Shown here one piece after another: positions 8,346 to 19,009 of a stretch of 64,000 nucleotides of DNA (position 1 is its first letter; each line of letters starts with the position of its first letter). Under the pieces are notes generated by a model, which saw only the letters and a program-made list of their open reading frames with translations, did no database searches and was not told the origin of the DNA. The position numbers and the translations under genes were made by a program. The stretch is from Parazoarcus communis SWub3 = DSM 12120. Lineage in GTDB: Bacteria; Pseudomonadota; Gammaproteobacteria; Burkholderiales; Rhodocyclaceae. The DNA lies in NCBI RefSeq assembly GCF_003226565.1, contig NZ_QKOE01000014.1:1-64000 (forward strand). The letters run 5' to 3'.

Positions 8346-9473
8346 TCAAGCGCGCTGGCAGTGCCTCAGGATCGGGTTGAGCATCGCCGCCCCCAGGCGT
8401 TTGCTGCGGGCACCGTTCCAGCCAACCCGTGCATCAGGTAGCACCGCATTGTCCTTGAACGGCATTTCCAGCGTCAGCGACACGCAGGCAAAACGGTGTG
8501 CCACCCACTTGCTGGCCAGTGACAGCAACTCCTCACCAAAACGACCGGCGACATAGCCGTGTCTGGTTTGAAAGTCCGGACTGGTCTCGCGCAAGCACTC
8601 GATGAAGTCGGCCTGCTGTCGTGCCATTTCGGCGCTGAAGCCCGGCACCTCCTCGGCAGTGGAGAAGAAGACATAGGGCAGCGTCTCATCACCATGGATG
8701 TCCAGAAACAGACCGCATCCGCGCTGCTCCATCGCCTCGCGCACCAGAAATACCTCAGGACTGGCCACAGGATCCGGCGCACGCCACTCCCGGTTCAGGT
8801 TGCGCCCTGCCGCATTGGTGCGCAGATTGCCATGCACCGCACCGTCCGGGTTCATGTTGGGCACAATGTGAATCTGCGTTGCCGCACGTACCGCACGCGC
8901 GACCGGATCGGCCTCATCGAGCAGGCGCTCGAGCAGCCCTTCCACGAACCATTCGGCCATGGTCTCGCCCGGGTGTTGACGGGCAATGACCCATACCGGC
9001 GCACGATCATCACCGGATTGCCCGATCGTGATGATATCGAGCTCACGCCCTTCGACAGTCTGGCCCAGGCTGCTCACCCGCGCATAGGGCGAACAGCCTG
9101 CCCGCGCGACCAGATCGAGATGCCGTTCGTGCGAATAGGGCTCAAAATAGGCATAGTAAATATTGTCGCGCTCTGGGGTGTGGGCCACCACCAGTTGCCC
9201 GTTTTCGTAATGCGTATCCGTAATCCTGAACCAGTGCTGGCGATCATAGGAGGCCACACAGCGATAACCCGGCCATCCATCTGGATAAGCTGCGTCCGCA
9301 GCATTCTCGAACACCATCCGCAAGGGCGTACCGGCAACGCCCTGCACACGGAAATGGAACCACTGACGAAATTCGGCCGCGTTGTCGGCACGCAGACGCA
9401 GACGGACGTCCAGCGGATCGTCCGCACACAGCACCTCGATCGAGCCGGAATCGAAACCACTGCTGATCCTCAT
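8346..9473 (-). CDS. M14 family zinc carboxypeptidase (cytosolic-carboxypeptidase-like)
   Basis: A 375-residue protein without signal peptide. The N-terminal third is a beta-rich domain (FRQWFHFRVQG, WFRITDTHY) characteristic of the cytosolic M14 group; the catalytic domain carries the zinc motif RQHPGE (His and Glu ligands), NMNPDG with AGRNLNREW (substrate carboxylate binding), DIHGDE (third ligand), and the catalytic glutamate in LTLEMPFK. Members of this group in eukaryotes remove glutamates from tubulin tails; the bacterial substrate is unknown to me. The ATG is preceded by a clear AAGGAG six bases upstream, which rules out the longer open frame. It runs in the same direction as yaaA, 61 bases downstream of it. 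Confidence 0.88.
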   Translation of the reverse strand: MRISSGFDSGSIEVLCADDPLDVRLRLRADNAAEFRQWFHFRVQGVAGTPLRMVFENAADAAYPDGWPGYRCVASYDRQHWFRITDTHYENGQLVVAHTPERDNIYYAYFEPYSHERHLDLVARAGCSPYARVSSLGQTVEGRELDIITIGQSGDDRAPVWVIARQHPGETMAEWFVEGLLERLLDEADPVARAVRAATQIHIVPNMNPDGAVHGNLRTNAAGRNLNREWRAPDPVASPEVFLVREAMEQRGCGLFLDIHGDETLPYVFFSTAEEVPGFSAEMARQQADFIECLRETSPDFQTRHGYVAGRFGEELLSLASKWVAHRFACVSLTLEMPFKDNAVLPDARVGWNGARSKRLGAAMLNPILRHCQRA

Positions 9474-9534
9474 TGCCACTCCTTGATCTCGAAAACACGG
9501 CGCAAGCGCACGCGCTGCATTGTCGGTCTGGCCG

Positions 9535-10320
9535 TCAATCCTGGCGCCGACGAAATACCAGGGTGTCGCCGTCGGACGCCTCTGCGGCAAAGACATACCC
9601 CTCGCTGTTGAACCCGTGCAGCGCATCCACCTCATCCACGCGATGCTGGATGACATAGCGGCTCATCAGGCCCCGCGCGCGTTTGGCGTAGAAACTGATG
9701 ACCTTGTAGCGGCCACCCTTCCAGTCCTCGAACACCGGGGTCACGATGCGACCCTTGAGCTGTTTGCGCTTGACCGACTTGAAGTATTCCTCGGACGCCA
9801 GGTTGAGCAACACGCGCGCCCTTCCGGCACCCTCCTCGGCGTCCAGCAAGCCGTTCAGCTCGGCGGTGATGCGCTCTCCCCAGAAAGCATACAGGTCCTT
9901 GCCCGCGGGGTTGGACAGTCGAGTACCCATTTCGAGGCGATAGGCCTGCATCAGGTCTAGCGGACGCAACACGCCATACAACCCTGACAGGATGCGCAGA
10001 TGCAACTGGGCCCAGTCGAGATCGGCCGAGCTCAGCGTGGCGGCGTCGAGCCCTTCGTAGACATCGCCATTGAAGGCCAGCACCGCTTGCTTGGCATTTT
10101 CCGGCGTGAAGGGGCGGGACCAGGCAGCGTAGCGGGCTACATTGAGCGCCGCGAGGGCATCGGACAGATCCATCAATTCGGCAACCTGTGCCGGCGTACG
10201 CTCGCGCAGGATGTCGATCAGGGCAGCCGATTGATCAAGGAAATCCGGCTGGCTATAGGTACTGACGGTAGGCGGCGTCTCGTAGTCGAGCGCCTTGGCG
10301 GGAGAGATGACGAGCAGCAT
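9535..10320 (-). CDS. yaaA: peroxide stress protein YaaA (DUF328)
   Basis: 261 residues, matching the family. It starts with the diagnostic [13 protein letters not shown] and contains [46 protein letters not shown] and the C-terminal [13 protein letters not shown]. In E. coli YaaA limits intracellular iron and damage after hydrogen peroxide; it folds as a DNA-binding helix-hairpin-helix-like protein. The start is the ATG directly before LLVIS; an open frame extends upstream but without family resemblance. It is divergent from bioA across about 180 bases. Confidence 0.93.
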   Translation of the reverse strand: MLLVISPAKALDYETPPTVSTYSQPDFLDQSAALIDILRERTPAQVAELMDLSDALAALNVARYAAWSRPFTPENAKQAVLAFNGDVYEGLDAATLSSADLDWAQLHLRILSGLYGVLRPLDLMQAYRLEMGTRLSNPAGKDLYAFWGERITAELNGLLDAEEGAGRARVLLNLASEEYFKSVKRKQLKGRIVTPVFEDWKGGRYKVISFYAKRARGLMSRYVIQHRVDEVDALHGFNSEGYVFAAEASDGDTLVFRRRQD

Positions 10321-10446
10321 GTTGGGCAGGAAACGTATGGGATGGCCGATGTTAGCAAACTGTGCCGGTTTCGACGCGCAAAGCACGGGCGGCCGCATTG
10401 GACGAAGCCGGATTTCCGCGTACCCGTCCTCCATCCACTGCCGGGT

Positions 10447-10475
10447 TTGACACCGCTCGCCCGATTCCGCAACAT
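10447..10475 (+). promoter_or_regulatory. possible sigma-70 promoter of the bio operon
   Basis: A perfect -35 hexamer TTGACA is followed after 17 bases by CAACAT, a weak -10 (3 of 6). It is 29 bases before the bioA start and points the right way. No palindrome like the known BirA operators was seen between yaaA and bioA. Confidence 0.3.
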
Positions 10476-10503
10476 TGTCCGGTTTTGCTTCTCCCGGATC
10501 ACG

Positions 10504-11838
10504 ATGCCCAAGTCGACCACCCTGCTCGAGCGCTCCCGCGCTGCCGTCTGGCACCCTTGCACGCAGATGAAACACCATGAAACCCTGCCGCTGGTGCCCA
10601 TCGTGCGGGGCGAAGGCGCCTGTTTGATCGATGCCGATGGCCGCCGCCTGATCGACGGCATCAGTTCGTGGTGGGTCAACCTGTTTGGCCACTGCAACCC
10701 GCGCATCAACGCTGCGCTGCGCGACCAGCTCGAACAGCTCGAGCACGTGATGCTGGCCGGCTTCACCCATCCGCCGGTGGTGGCGTTGTCAGAGCGGCTT
10801 GCTGCACTCACCGGGCATCGCCTCGGCCATGCTTTCTACGCATCCGATGGCGCCTCGGCCACCGAAATCGCGCTGAAGATGAGCGCACACAGCTGGCGCA
10901 ACCGCGGCCGTCCGCAGAAGAACCGCTTCATCAGCCTGGCCGGCAGCTATCACGGCGAGACGGTGGGCGCACTCGCGGTCACCGACGTCGCCTTGTTCCG
11001 CGATGCCTATGCGCCGCTGGTCCGGATGGGCAGCACCGTTCCGACACCCGATGCCCGCCTGGCCGGGTCGGGGCGCAGCGCAGCCGACCTGGCCCGCGAA
11101 GCTGCGTCCGCCCTTGAAGCCCATCTGCAGCAGCACCATGCCGAAACCGCTGCACTGATCGTCGAGCCGCTGGTGCAAGGCGCCGCCGGCATGGTGATGT
11201 ACGACGCCGAGTACCTGCGTCTGGCCCGAACCCTGTGCGACCGCTATGAGGTCCACCTGATCGCCGACGAGATCGCCGTGGGTTGCGGCCGTACCGGCAC
11301 CTTCTTCGCCTGGGAGCAGGTTGCCGGCGATGATGGCGGCTGGCCGGACTTCATCTGCCTGTCCAAGGGGATCTCGGGCGGCTATCTGCCCCTGTCCCTG
11401 GTATTGAGCAGCGACGCAGTGTTCGACAGCTTCTATGACGACACCACTGCACGCGGCTTCCTGCACTCGCATTCCTACACCGGCAACCCACTCGCCTGTC
11501 GTGCCGCACTGGCCACGCTGGAGATCTTCGAACAGGATGACGTGATCGCAAGCAACCGTCTGCGTGCGGCACACCTTGGCAAACTGGCCCGCGAACGCTT
11601 CGGCGACCGTCCGGATGTCGCTCACCTGCGCCAATGCGGCATGATCCTGGCGTTCGATGTGACCACGGCCGCGCCGGACTTCGCACGGCGCTTCTTTGCT
11701 GCGGGACTTGAGCTCGAGGTGCTGCTGCGGCCAATCGGCAACACGGTGTATTTCATGCCACCGTATGTGCTTGACGATGACGAGATGCATCAACTGATCG
11801 ACGGCGCCGCTCGCGCGCTCGACCTGGCGCAGCGATGA
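10504..11838 (+). CDS. bioA: adenosylmethionine-8-amino-7-oxononanoate aminotransferase
   Basis: PLP enzyme of biotin synthesis that aminates KAPA to DAPA with S-adenosylmethionine as the amino donor. 444 residues. Visible features are [11 protein letters not shown] near the N terminus (typical BioA), [12 protein letters not shown], the PLP phosphate region [21 protein letters not shown], the aspartate in [14 protein letters not shown], and the Schiff-base lysine at about 288 in [11 protein letters not shown]. First gene of a five-gene run: its TGA overlaps the ATG of bioF. The start is the ATG after the putative promoter; the reading frame stays open further upstream, but that part lies antisense to yaaA. 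Confidence 0.96.
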   Translation: MPKSTTLLERSRAAVWHPCTQMKHHETLPLVPIVRGEGACLIDADGRRLIDGISSWWVNLFGHCNPRINAALRDQLEQLEHVMLAGFTHPPVVALSERLAALTGHRLGHAFYASDGASATEIALKMSAHSWRNRGRPQKNRFISLAGSYHGETVGALAVTDVALFRDAYAPLVRMGSTVPTPDARLAGSGRSAADLAREAASALEAHLQQHHAETAALIVEPLVQGAAGMVMYDAEYLRLARTLCDRYEVHLIADEIAVGCGRTGTFFAWEQVAGDDGGWPDFICLSKGISGGYLPLSLVLSSDAVFDSFYDDTTARGFLHSHSYTGNPLACRAALATLEIFEQDDVIASNRLRAAHLGKLARERFGDRPDVAHLRQCGMILAFDVTTAAPDFARRFFAAGLELEVLLRPIGNTVYFMPPYVLDDDEMHQLIDGAARALDLAQR

Positions 11839-12998
11839 ACCAGCTCGACCGCCTGCGCAGCCAGCTTGCTGCGCTCGACGACGGCCACCTGCGTCGCCAC
11901 CGCCGCAACAATGACCTGCCCTGCGCACCGCACGCCCGGGTCGATGGGCGGGACATGCTCGCCTTCTGCAGCAACGACTATCTGGGCCTGGCCGGCGAAC
12001 CCTTACTGGCCGACGCGCTGGCCGACGGTGCCCGTCGCTGGGGTAGCGGCAGCGGTGCCAGCCACCTGGTGAGCGGCCATTACACCGTGCAGGAGGCGCT
12101 GGAAGCACGCCTGGCGGCCTTTGTCGGCTGTGCGCGGGCGCTGTATTTCTCCACGGGTTACATGGCCAACAGCGGCGTGATACCGGCGCTGGTCGGTCGT
12201 GGCGATGCGGTCTTCGCCGATCGTCTCAATCACGCCTCGCTAGTCGACGGCATGCTGCTGTCACGCGCGGATCTGCACCGCTACCCTCATCTTGACCTGA
12301 ATGCACTGGCGCACATGCTCGAGTCCAGCAGCGCACAGCGCAAGCTGATCGTCTCCGACACCGTATTCAGCATGGATGGCGATATCGCCCCGCTGGCCGA
12401 CCTGCTTCAATTGGCCGAGCGCCACGATGCCTGGCTGATGGTGGACGATGCGCATGGATTTGGCGTGCTCGGCCCTCAAGGACGCGGCGCAGCTGCCGAA
12501 GCGGGCCTTGCGCACTGGCGCCTGATCCAGGTTGGCACGCTGGGCAAGGCAGCGGGCGTTTATGGCGCTTTCGTTGCGGGCGAACAGGACGTGATCGAGT
12601 GGTTGATGCAGAAGACGCGCAGCTACATCTTTACCACCGGCAGTCCGCCCGCCCTCGCCCATACGCTGCTCGCTGCCATCGAGCAGATCGAGCACGGCGA
12701 CAGCCGACGCGCTCACCTGCAGGCACTGATCAGCCGTCTGCGTGAAGGCCTGTCGCTGCAGCGCTGGCAACTGCTGCCCTCGCGCACCCCCATTCAACCC
12801 GTCCAGATCGGCGACAATGCCGAAGCACTGGCCGTTGCGCAGGCACTGTGGGCTGAAGGCCTGTGGGTACCGGCCATCCGCCCGCCCACAGTCCCTGTCG
12901 GTACGGCACGACTGCGCATCTCGCTCAGCGCTGCCCACCAGATGGCAGATGTCGACCGCCTGATCAAAGCCCTCAACCGGCTGGAGCACATACGGTGA
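11835..12998 (+). CDS. bioF: 8-amino-7-oxononanoate synthase
   Basis: Condenses pimeloyl-ACP with alanine to give KAPA, the substrate of the bioA product. Alpha-oxoamine synthase family, 387 residues. Seen: [22 protein letters not shown] (glycine-rich substrate loop), [30 protein letters not shown] and the PLP lysine at about 238 in [11 protein letters not shown]. The ATGA overlap at its start and the GTGA overlap at its end show tight coupling inside the operon. Confidence 0.96.
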   Translation: MNQLDRLRSQLAALDDGHLRRHRRNNDLPCAPHARVDGRDMLAFCSNDYLGLAGEPLLADALADGARRWGSGSGASHLVSGHYTVQEALEARLAAFVGCARALYFSTGYMANSGVIPALVGRGDAVFADRLNHASLVDGMLLSRADLHRYPHLDLNALAHMLESSSAQRKLIVSDTVFSMDGDIAPLADLLQLAERHDAWLMVDDAHGFGVLGPQGRGAAAEAGLAHWRLIQVGTLGKAAGVYGAFVAGEQDVIEWLMQKTRSYIFTTGSPPALAHTLLAAIEQIEHGDSRRAHLQALISRLREGLSLQRWQLLPSRTPIQPVQIGDNAEALAVAQALWAEGLWVPAIRPPTVPVGTARLRISLSAAHQMADVDRLIKALNRLEHIR

Positions 12999-13735
12999 GC
13001 CGCCCAACGCTGACCCTGCTGCATGGCTGGGCGATGACCCCCCAGGCCTGGGCGCCGCTGACCGCTGCGCTCGGTGACGCGTTTACAGTCAATGCGCCGG
13101 CACTGCCTGGCCACGCGGGTGCCGCTGCGGTGGCACCAGAGCTCCGCGCCTGGGCAGACGCCATCGCTTCTCAACTGCCGGACGATGGGATGCTGTGCGC
13201 CTGGTCGCTGGGAGCGATGCTCGCGCTCGACATCGCCGTGCGTCACCCGCGAAAGGTCTCACGGCTGGTCCTGATCGGTGCCACCGCACGCTTTGTCAGT
13301 ACTGCAGACTGGCCTTGCGCGCTGCCAGCCGACACCGTCGACGCGTTTCGCAAAGGCTATGCCGAAGCCTGCAGCGCAACCCTGAAGCGCTTCCTTGGTC
13401 TGCAATTGCTCGGCGAGCCTGCAAGGCGCACGCTGCAGGCCGAGCTTGATGCTGCCCGTCAGCCTCACCCTGATGACGCAGCACTGCCGGCGCTGGTCGA
13501 TGGGCTTGAGCTGCTGGCCAACACCGACCTGCGTGACCACCTTGCCCAGGTCGACCAGCCTTGCCTGCTGATACAGGGTCGTCAGGACGCATTGATGCCG
13601 GTCGAGGCCGCCCTGCGCTGCGCAGCGGCGCTTCCCCATGGGCGCTGTGAAATTCTCGAATCCTGCGGTCATGCGCCGCTGCTGAGCCAGCCGCAACGCT
13701 GTGCAGAACTGATCCGGGCGCACGCGGGTGTCTGA
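12995..13735 (+). CDS. bioH: pimeloyl-ACP methyl ester carboxylesterase
   Basis: Alpha/beta-hydrolase that removes the methyl group from pimeloyl-ACP methyl ester, ending the BioC-BioH route to the pimelate moiety. 246 residues. [12 protein letters not shown] gives the oxyanion region; the nucleophile serine is at about 71 in AWSLGAML, the acid is the aspartate in QGRQDALMP and the base the histidine in SCGHAPLL. The GTG start overlaps the bioF stop. The open frame extends upstream to 12863, but that segment lies wholly inside bioF. Position between bioF and bioC makes BioH much likelier than another esterase. Confidence 0.93.
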   Translation: MSRPTLTLLHGWAMTPQAWAPLTAALGDAFTVNAPALPGHAGAAAVAPELRAWADAIASQLPDDGMLCAWSLGAMLALDIAVRHPRKVSRLVLIGATARFVSTADWPCALPADTVDAFRKGYAEACSATLKRFLGLQLLGEPARRTLQAELDAARQPHPDDAALPALVDGLELLANTDLRDHLAQVDQPCLLIQGRQDALMPVEAALRCAAALPHGRCEILESCGHAPLLSQPQRCAELIRAHAGV

Positions 13736-14537
13736 TCAAGCCAAGCACCGCGCCCGCAAGAAAGCGGTTCGCACCGCCTTCGACAGGGCCGCAGCAAGCT
13801 ATGACCGCGCTGCCGCTGTACAACGTGAATGTTGTGCCCGGCTCGCCGCGCTTGCGCTGGCCCATCCTCCACAGCGTCCGGTGGCACGCCTGCTCGATGC
13901 CGGCTGCGGCACCGGCCATGCCATCAACTGGCTAAACCGGCAGTTTCCGCAAGCCCAGCTCCTGGCGCTTGATTTCTCGCCAGCGATGTTGATACGGGCA
14001 CGACAGCAGCATGAAGGACATGTCCATCCGCTGTGCGCCGATCTCGAGCACATTGCACTCGACGGCAACACCATCGACCTGCTGTGGTCCAGCCTGGCGG
14101 TGCAGTGGTGTCCGCCACATCCGGTGCTGGGGGAGCTGGCCCGCGTGCTGCGACCCGGTGGACAGGCCTGCATCGCCACCCTCGGCCCACGTACCCTGCA
14201 CGAGCTGCGCACCGCCTTTTCGACCATCGATGACGCCAGCCATGTGGTCGACTTTGAACCACCTTTGGTGTGGCGTGAAGCCGCCACATCCGCAGGCCTC
14301 GAGGTCATCGCCAGCGACAATATGGACGTCCTGGCGCGCGCCTCCGATCTGCGCAGCCTGCTTGCCGACATCAAGGCCATTGGCGCACAGACAGTCGGCC
14401 CAGGTCGTCGGCGTGCACCACTTGGCAAGGCCGCCTGGCTCCGTCTTCAAACGGCCTACGAGTCATTTCGCTGCGCCGACGGCAGCCTGCCCGCCACCTA
14501 TGATCTGATCCTGCTGATCCTGAGGAAACCCGAATGA
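13728..14537 (+). CDS. bioC: malonyl-ACP O-methyltransferase
   Basis: SAM-dependent enzyme that masks the free carboxyl of malonyl-ACP so that fatty acid synthase can build the pimeloyl chain. 269 residues with the N-terminal FDRAAASYDRAAAVQ typical of BioC, SAM motif LLDAGCGTGHAINWL, acidic strand end LALDFSPAM, and VQWCPPHPVLGELARVLRPGG. The GTG start lies eight bases inside bioH, and its stop overlaps bioD as ATGA. The pair BioC and BioH together is the complete methyl-ester shunt. Confidence 0.94.
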   Translation: MSDQAKHRARKKAVRTAFDRAAASYDRAAAVQRECCARLAALALAHPPQRPVARLLDAGCGTGHAINWLNRQFPQAQLLALDFSPAMLIRARQQHEGHVHPLCADLEHIALDGNTIDLLWSSLAVQWCPPHPVLGELARVLRPGGQACIATLGPRTLHELRTAFSTIDDASHVVDFEPPLVWREAATSAGLEVIASDNMDVLARASDLRSLLADIKAIGAQTVGPGRRRAPLGKAAWLRLQTAYESFRCADGSLPATYDLILLILRKPE

Positions 14538-15217
14538 GCACTGCACACGCCTGGTTCGTTGCCGGCACCGATACTGAAATCGGCAAGACCTTCGCCACCT
14601 GCGCGCTGATTCATGCGGCCCGCGCACGCCATTTGCGCGCGATCGGCATGAAGCCGGTCGCGGCTGGCGCGGACTGGATGGATGGCGAACTGATCAACGA
14701 GGACGCTGCCCGCCTGCGGGCCGCCGGCAGCTTCGACCCCGGTATCGCCTTGCTCAACCCCATCTGTCTGCAGGCGCCCATCGCACCCCATATCGCCGCT
14801 GCCGAAGAAGGGCGCAGCATCGACACCCGGCTCATCCGCACCGCTTTCGACATGCTGGCGACACAAGCTGACTGCCTGTTTGTCGAGGGCGTTGGCGGTT
14901 TCCGCGTACCGCTCGGCGACGACTACGACACCGCCGATCTGGCGCGCGACCTGGATCTGCCCGTCATTCTGGTCGTCGGTCTGCGTCTGGGCTGCATCAA
15001 TCACGCCCTGCTGACCGCTGAGGCCATTTCCGCCCGTGGTCTGCGTCTGGCAGGCTGGATCGGCAACCAAGTGGATCCCGCCATGCTGCGGGTGGAGCAG
15101 AATATCGACGCCTTGCGCTCACGCCTGAATGCCCCGCTACTGGGCGTCCTGCCCCGGGTCACAGATGGCAACCCGGCAACTGTGGCCAACCGCCTCACCC
15201 TGCCGGTGATTCAATAG
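14534..15217 (+). CDS. bioD: dethiobiotin synthetase
   Basis: ATP-dependent carboxylation of DAPA to dethiobiotin. 227 residues; the P-loop variant is GTDTEIGKTFATCAL, followed by GMKPVAAG (substrate lysine), NPICLQAPIAPHIAA and VEGVGGFRVPLGDDY. Last gene of the cluster; bioB, the final step, is not in this window. Its 3' end overlaps the convergent RNA methyltransferase gene by 23 bases, leaving no room for a terminator between them. Confidence 0.95.
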   Translation: MSTAHAWFVAGTDTEIGKTFATCALIHAARARHLRAIGMKPVAAGADWMDGELINEDAARLRAAGSFDPGIALLNPICLQAPIAPHIAAAEEGRSIDTRLIRTAFDMLATQADCLFVEGVGGFRVPLGDDYDTADLARDLDLPVILVVGLRLGCINHALLTAEAISARGLRLAGWIGNQVDPAMLRVEQNIDALRSRLNAPLLGVLPRVTDGNPATVANRLTLPVIQ

Positions 15218-15995
15218 CCGACTGCCGCCGTTGCTCGAACAGGCAGATTGCCGCCGCTGCGCCGACGTTGAGCGACTCGATACCGGCTGCCATCGGAATG
15301 GTCACAACGCCGTCGGCGCGCGCGAACAAGGATGCGGACAAGCCCTGCCCCTCGGCGCCGAACAGCCAGGCGATCGGCCCACTCAGATCGGTCTCGTAGA
15401 CCGAGCGGGCATTCGCCCCCAGCCCGGTTGCCAGAGCGCGCCCTGAAAAATCGGCCAAGGCTGCGAAGGCATCCACCTGTTCGGCAATCGGCAGGTGAAA
15501 ATGCGCGCCCATGCCGGCACGCAAGGCTTTTGGCGACCACGCCTGGGCGCAGCCCGGGGTCAGCCAGGCAGCGGCAATGCCAGCCGCAGCGGCGGTTCGC
15601 AGGATGGTACCGAGGTTGCCGGGGTCCTGCACCGCATCCAGGATGACGATGGATCCCCCACGCGCCACTTCCGTGGATACGCTGGGTATTGCGATCAAGG
15701 CAAGGATGCCGGACGGCGTCTCAACCGGACTGAAGTGGGCGAACAAGGCATCCGACACCAGATTACGCTGCACATCAGCAGGCAGACGCTCGAGCAGGTC
15801 CAGTATCTCGCCATTGTTCAGGCCACTCTCCGACACGAACACCTCAAGCACGGTCACCCCGGCTTCGATTGCCGCCGTGATCAGATGCGTACCGTCAAGC
15901 AGCGTCTGCCCCAGCTTGCGCCGCTCACGCGCCTGGTTGGCGAGCGCATGCACCAGCTTGATCCGCGGATTGTCACGCGAACTGAGGTTTCTCAC
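15195..15995 (-). CDS. TrmH-family (SPOUT) RNA 2'-O-methyltransferase
   Basis: 266 residues. N-terminal substrate-binding domain (NPRIKLVHALANQARERRKLG and LDGTHLITAAIEAG), then the SpoU domain with its three motifs: LDAVQDPGNLGTILRTAAA, LFGAEGQGLS and IPMAAGIESLNVGAAAAI, which form the trefoil-knot SAM site. Domain order matches RlmB/TrmH-like 23S rRNA or tRNA methyltransferases, but the target nucleotide cannot be assigned. The GTG start has GGAG eight bases upstream; the frame further upstream reads into the CopD-like gene. It follows the rnhB-copD genes on the same strand and may be the distal end of the long operon. Confidence 0.9.
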   Translation of the reverse strand: MRNLSSRDNPRIKLVHALANQARERRKLGQTLLDGTHLITAAIEAGVTVLEVFVSESGLNNGEILDLLERLPADVQRNLVSDALFAHFSPVETPSGILALIAIPSVSTEVARGGSIVILDAVQDPGNLGTILRTAAAAGIAAAWLTPGCAQAWSPKALRAGMGAHFHLPIAEQVDAFAALADFSGRALATGLGANARSVYETDLSGPIAWLFGAEGQGLSASLFARADGVVTIPMAAGIESLNVGAAAAICLFEQRRQSAIESPAG

Positions 15996-16026
15996 AGGGA
16001 TGCTCCGCTTCCACCCGGGTTCAGGC

Positions 16027-16482
16027 TCAGAACCCCAGACCCAGGGTGGCCACCGCGATCGTCGCCACGCCCAGCCCCAGATTGAAGCCCACACGCTGGC
16101 GGATGCGGTTCATTGCTACCGCGGCACGCGCCCAGTCCTCCGCCACCACCGCGGTACGCATCTCCCGCCACGGCCCGAACCAGATCGACGCGAAAACCGC
16201 AATCATCACACCGCCGGTCAAGGTCATCACATGCCAGGCCAGCGGCGCACGGGCAAACCCGACCTCGGTCAGCATGCCAACACCGGACACCAGGATCAAC
16301 GCAATCGCCAGCCAGACCAGCGGGAAAAATCCTTGCAACACGGCACACCATAGCGTCAGCCGACGATCGGGCGGCAATTGCATCGCGGCCGGTCGCAGGC
16401 ACAGCCAGGCGAAGGCCATGCCGCCCACCCATACCGCAACGCCAAGCACATGCAGGAACAACATCAGGTGATGCAGCGTCAT
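16027..16482 (-). CDS. CopD-like four-helix membrane protein
   Basis: 151 residues, almost all hydrophobic, with four predicted membrane helices. The first has [21 protein letters not shown], the histidine and tryptophan pattern of the CopD family; the others run about 45-70, 80-100 and 125-150. CopD-domain proteins are linked with copper uptake or haem-containing membrane proteins; a metal role here is by family only. The ATG overlaps the rnhB stop as ATGA and has GGAGG eight bases upstream, so it is translated together with rnhB. An ATG 18 bases further up is less well placed. Confidence 0.75.
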   Translation of the reverse strand: MTLHHLMLFLHVLGVAVWVGGMAFAWLCLRPAAMQLPPDRRLTLWCAVLQGFFPLVWLAIALILVSGVGMLTEVGFARAPLAWHVMTLTGGVMIAVFASIWFGPWREMRTAVVAEDWARAAVAMNRIRQRVGFNLGLGVATIAVATLGLGF

Positions 16483-17090
16483 GTTTCGTCCTCCGTCCAT
16501 AAGGGCGGGTTGTCCAGGATCTTGCGTACCGGCGCGAAGCTGCGACGGTAAAAATCCGGAACGCCATGGCGGCGGATCGCCGCCAGATGTGCGGCCGTCG
16601 GGTAGCCCTTGTGCCCGGCCAGACCAAACTGGGGATACTGGCGGTCAAGTTCGCGCATCTGCTCGTCACGTACCGTCTTGGCCAGGATCGACGCCGCCGA
16701 AATCGAGGGCTCCAGCGCATCGCCCTGCACGATCGCGCGCATCGGCAGCGCCAGATCGGGGCAGCGGTTACCGTCGATCAACACCTCGTCGGGGCGCAAG
16801 GTCAGCGCTTCTACCGCGCGCTTCATCGCCAGCATGCTGGCGTGCAGGATGTTGAGGCGGTCGATCTCGGCAACCGAAGCTTCGGCCACGGCCCAGGCGA
16901 GTGCCCGCTCGCGAATCAGCAGCGCAAGCCTGTCCCGTGCCTTCTCGCTGAGCTTTTTTGAGTCGTTGAGGCCATCGATTGGCCGCGTCGGGTCGAGGAT
17001 GACCGCAGCAGCAACCACTGCGCCGCATAACGGTCCCCTGCCCGCTTCATCCACGCCACAGATCAGGCGAATACCTTCAGGCCGTGACAT
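16479..17090 (-). CDS. rnhB: ribonuclease HII
   Basis: Removes ribonucleotides from DNA and cuts RNA-DNA hybrids. 203 residues. The type 2 RNase H signature [12 protein letters not shown] supplies the Asp-Glu pair, with further acidic residues in [11 protein letters not shown] and [27 protein letters not shown] is the C-terminal family motif. The start overlaps lpxB by 14 bases. Position directly after lpxB is the usual betaproteobacterial arrangement. Confidence 0.95.
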   Translation of the reverse strand: MSRPEGIRLICGVDEAGRGPLCGAVVAAAVILDPTRPIDGLNDSKKLSEKARDRLALLIRERALAWAVAEASVAEIDRLNILHASMLAMKRAVEALTLRPDEVLIDGNRCPDLALPMRAIVQGDALEPSISAASILAKTVRDEQMRELDRQYPQFGLAGHKGYPTAAHLAAIRRHGVPDFYRRSFAPVRKILDNPPLWTEDET

Positions 17091-18234
17091 GCGCCGCCTG
17101 CAGATGCGGAAGAATAGCGTCGGCCGCCTTGGTTGCGGTGTCCTGACGCAACTGATGGTGCAGATCGGTGAAACGCTCCACCAGACGCTGACGCGCCCCG
17201 GCATCACCCAACCAGTGATCGATCGCGTCGGCCAGTTTCAGCGGCGTGGCCTCATCCTGCAACAGTTCGGGCACCAGCGACTCATTGCACAGGATGTTGG
17301 GCAAACCCACCCAGGGCAGATAGGCCATGCGCATCATCAGGCGATACTGCCACTTGCCAATGCGATAACTGATCACCATCGGACGCTTGAGCAGTGCGGC
17401 CTCGAGCGAAGCGGTACCACTGGCCACCAGCACCACGTCGGCTGCAGTCATTGCATCGACAGCATGACCAAACAGCATGCGGATCGGCAGTTCTGTTGCC
17501 TGGCGGCGGTGCAGGGCCTCCTCGAACAAGGCTCGCGTCTCGCGGGTGGCCAAGGGCACCAAGAAGATCGCGTCAGGGTGACGCTGCGCGAGCAATGCCG
17601 CAGTATCGATGAAGGTGTCAGCCAGATTGCGGACCTCGGACTGCCGGCTGCCGGGCAACAGCGCGATCACCGGTCGTTGCGCAGGCAGATCAAGCCGCTC
17701 GCGCGCCGCGGCGCGATCAGGCTGCAGCGGGAACACGTCCGCCAGTGGATGTCCGACATAACTCGCGGCAACACCCGCTTTGTCGTAGATCGGCTTCTCG
17801 AACGGAAACAGGCACAACACACGGCTGACGGAACGGGCGATATTCTTGATCCGCCCACCACGCCAGGCCCAGATCGACGGGCTGACAAAATGAATGGACG
17901 GCATGCCGGCATCCTTGACCCGCCCTTCCAGCCAGAGATTGAAATCGGGTGCATCGACGCCGATGAAAGCCGCCGGCCGGTCACGCAGGATCTGCGCCAG
18001 CAACTGCTTGCGGATGGATGACAGCGAACGATAACGCTTGAGCGCATCCACATAGCCGTGCACGGCCAGCAACTCGCATGGCCAGCGTACGTCAAAACCT
18101 TCAGCCTGCATCTTGGGTCCGCCGATGCCGTAGAACTCGGCCTCGGGGAGACGCTTGCGGATGGCTCGGATCAGGTGGCTCGCCAGGAGATCGCCGGAGG
18201 CCTCCCCTGCCACCATGGCGATTCTGGGCGCCAT
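17077..18234 (-). CDS. lpxB: lipid-A-disaccharide synthase
   Basis: Inner-membrane-associated glycosyltransferase (GT19) joining UDP-diacylglucosamine and lipid X to form the lipid A disaccharide. 385 residues. Seen: [66 protein letters not shown] and [11 protein letters not shown]. The start lies four bases after the lpxA stop. It completes the lpxD-fabZ-lpxA-lpxB set. Confidence 0.96.
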   Translation of the reverse strand: MAPRIAMVAGEASGDLLASHLIRAIRKRLPEAEFYGIGGPKMQAEGFDVRWPCELLAVHGYVDALKRYRSLSSIRKQLLAQILRDRPAAFIGVDAPDFNLWLEGRVKDAGMPSIHFVSPSIWAWRGGRIKNIARSVSRVLCLFPFEKPIYDKAGVAASYVGHPLADVFPLQPDRAAARERLDLPAQRPVIALLPGSRQSEVRNLADTFIDTAALLAQRHPDAIFLVPLATRETRALFEEALHRRQATELPIRMLFGHAVDAMTAADVVLVASGTASLEAALLKRPMVISYRIGKWQYRLMMRMAYLPWVGLPNILCNESLVPELLQDEATPLKLADAIDHWLGDAGARQRLVERFTDLHHQLRQDTATKAADAILPHLQAAHVTA

Positions 18235-18238
18235 GTCG

Positions 18239-19009
18239 TCACCGCACCAGGCCGCGCCCGGACTGGTTGATGAAGTCGCTGAAAGCCTGCACCTCGGCAA
18301 ACTCGCCCGCGAGCGCGGCAATCTGCTCACGGGCCTCGTCCAGCTTCAGACCAGAACGGTAGAGGATGCGGTAGGCACGCTTGATCGCACTGATGCCTTC
18401 GGCACTGAAGCCGCGACGGCGCAGCCCCTCGCTGTTGATACCGTGAGGGGCTGCGGGATTGCCCGCCACAGTAACGCAAGGCGGCAGGTCCTGCAGCAGT
18501 ACCGTACCGACCCCGCAGAAGCTGTGCGCACCGACACGCACGAACTGGTGCACGCCGGTAAAGCCACCCAGGATGGCCCAGTCCCCAACGTGCACATGCC
18601 CCGCCAGCGTCGCATTGTTGGCGAAAATGGTGTGATCACCCACCTGGCAATCGTGCGCGATGTGCACGTAGGCCATGATCCAGTTGTCGCTACCCATACG
18701 GGTGACATGCGCATCCTGGCTGGTGCCCACGTTGAACGAGCAGAATTCTCGGATCGTGTTGCGATCACCGATCTCAAGCCGGGTCGGCTCGTCCTCATAC
18801 TTCTTGTCCTGCGGCTGGGCGCCGATCGAGCAGAACTGGAAGATCTCGTTGTCACGTCCAATGCGGGTATGCCCTTCGACAACGACATGCGAAGCGATCC
18901 GCGTGCCATCACCGATCTCGACGTTTCCGCCGATGATGGAATAGGCGCCGATCGACACATTCGCGCCGATCTTAGCGTTCGGGTGAACGATGGCAGTGGG
19001 GTGGATCAT
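18239..19009 (-). CDS. lpxA: UDP-N-acetylglucosamine O-acyltransferase
   Basis: First enzyme of lipid A synthesis, transferring a 3-hydroxyacyl chain from ACP. 256 residues, a left-handed beta-helix built of hexapeptide repeats from [14 protein letters not shown] onward, with the catalytic histidine in [11 protein letters not shown] and [11 protein letters not shown]; the C-terminal part is the helical acyl-chain region. The ATG chosen overlaps the fabZ stop as ATGA; a GTG seven codons earlier lies inside fabZ. Confidence 0.96.
   Translation of the reverse strand: MIHPTAIVHPNAKIGANVSIGAYSIIGGNVEIGDGTRIASHVVVEGHTRIGRDNEIFQFCSIGAQPQDKKYEDEPTRLEIGDRNTIREFCSFNVGTSQDAHVTRMGSDNWIMAYVHIAHDCQVGDHTIFANNATLAGHVHVGDWAILGGFTGVHQFVRVGAHSFCGVGTVLLQDLPPCVTVAGNPAAPHGINSEGLRRRGFSAEGISAIKRAYRILYRSGLKLDEAREQIAALAGEFAEVQAFSDFINQSGRGLVR

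Noticed and set aside
8320-8350. GCAA/TTGC partial inverted repeat between serB and the carboxypeptidase gene
   Set aside because: Several mismatches and no T-run; pairing not better than chance in this composition.
10789-12108. A 439-codon minus-strand frame across bioA and bioF
   Set aside because: Both bio genes are intact with catalytic residues; the opposite frame is low-complexity Arg/Gly/Ala sequence.
15195-15217. Overlap of bioD and the RNA methyltransferase gene as a sign of misannotation
   Set aside because: Both reading frames are conserved to their stops; a 23-base convergent overlap is acceptable.
16609-18021. A 470-codon plus-strand frame across rnhB and lpxB
   Set aside because: Shadow of two overlapping, fully conserved genes.
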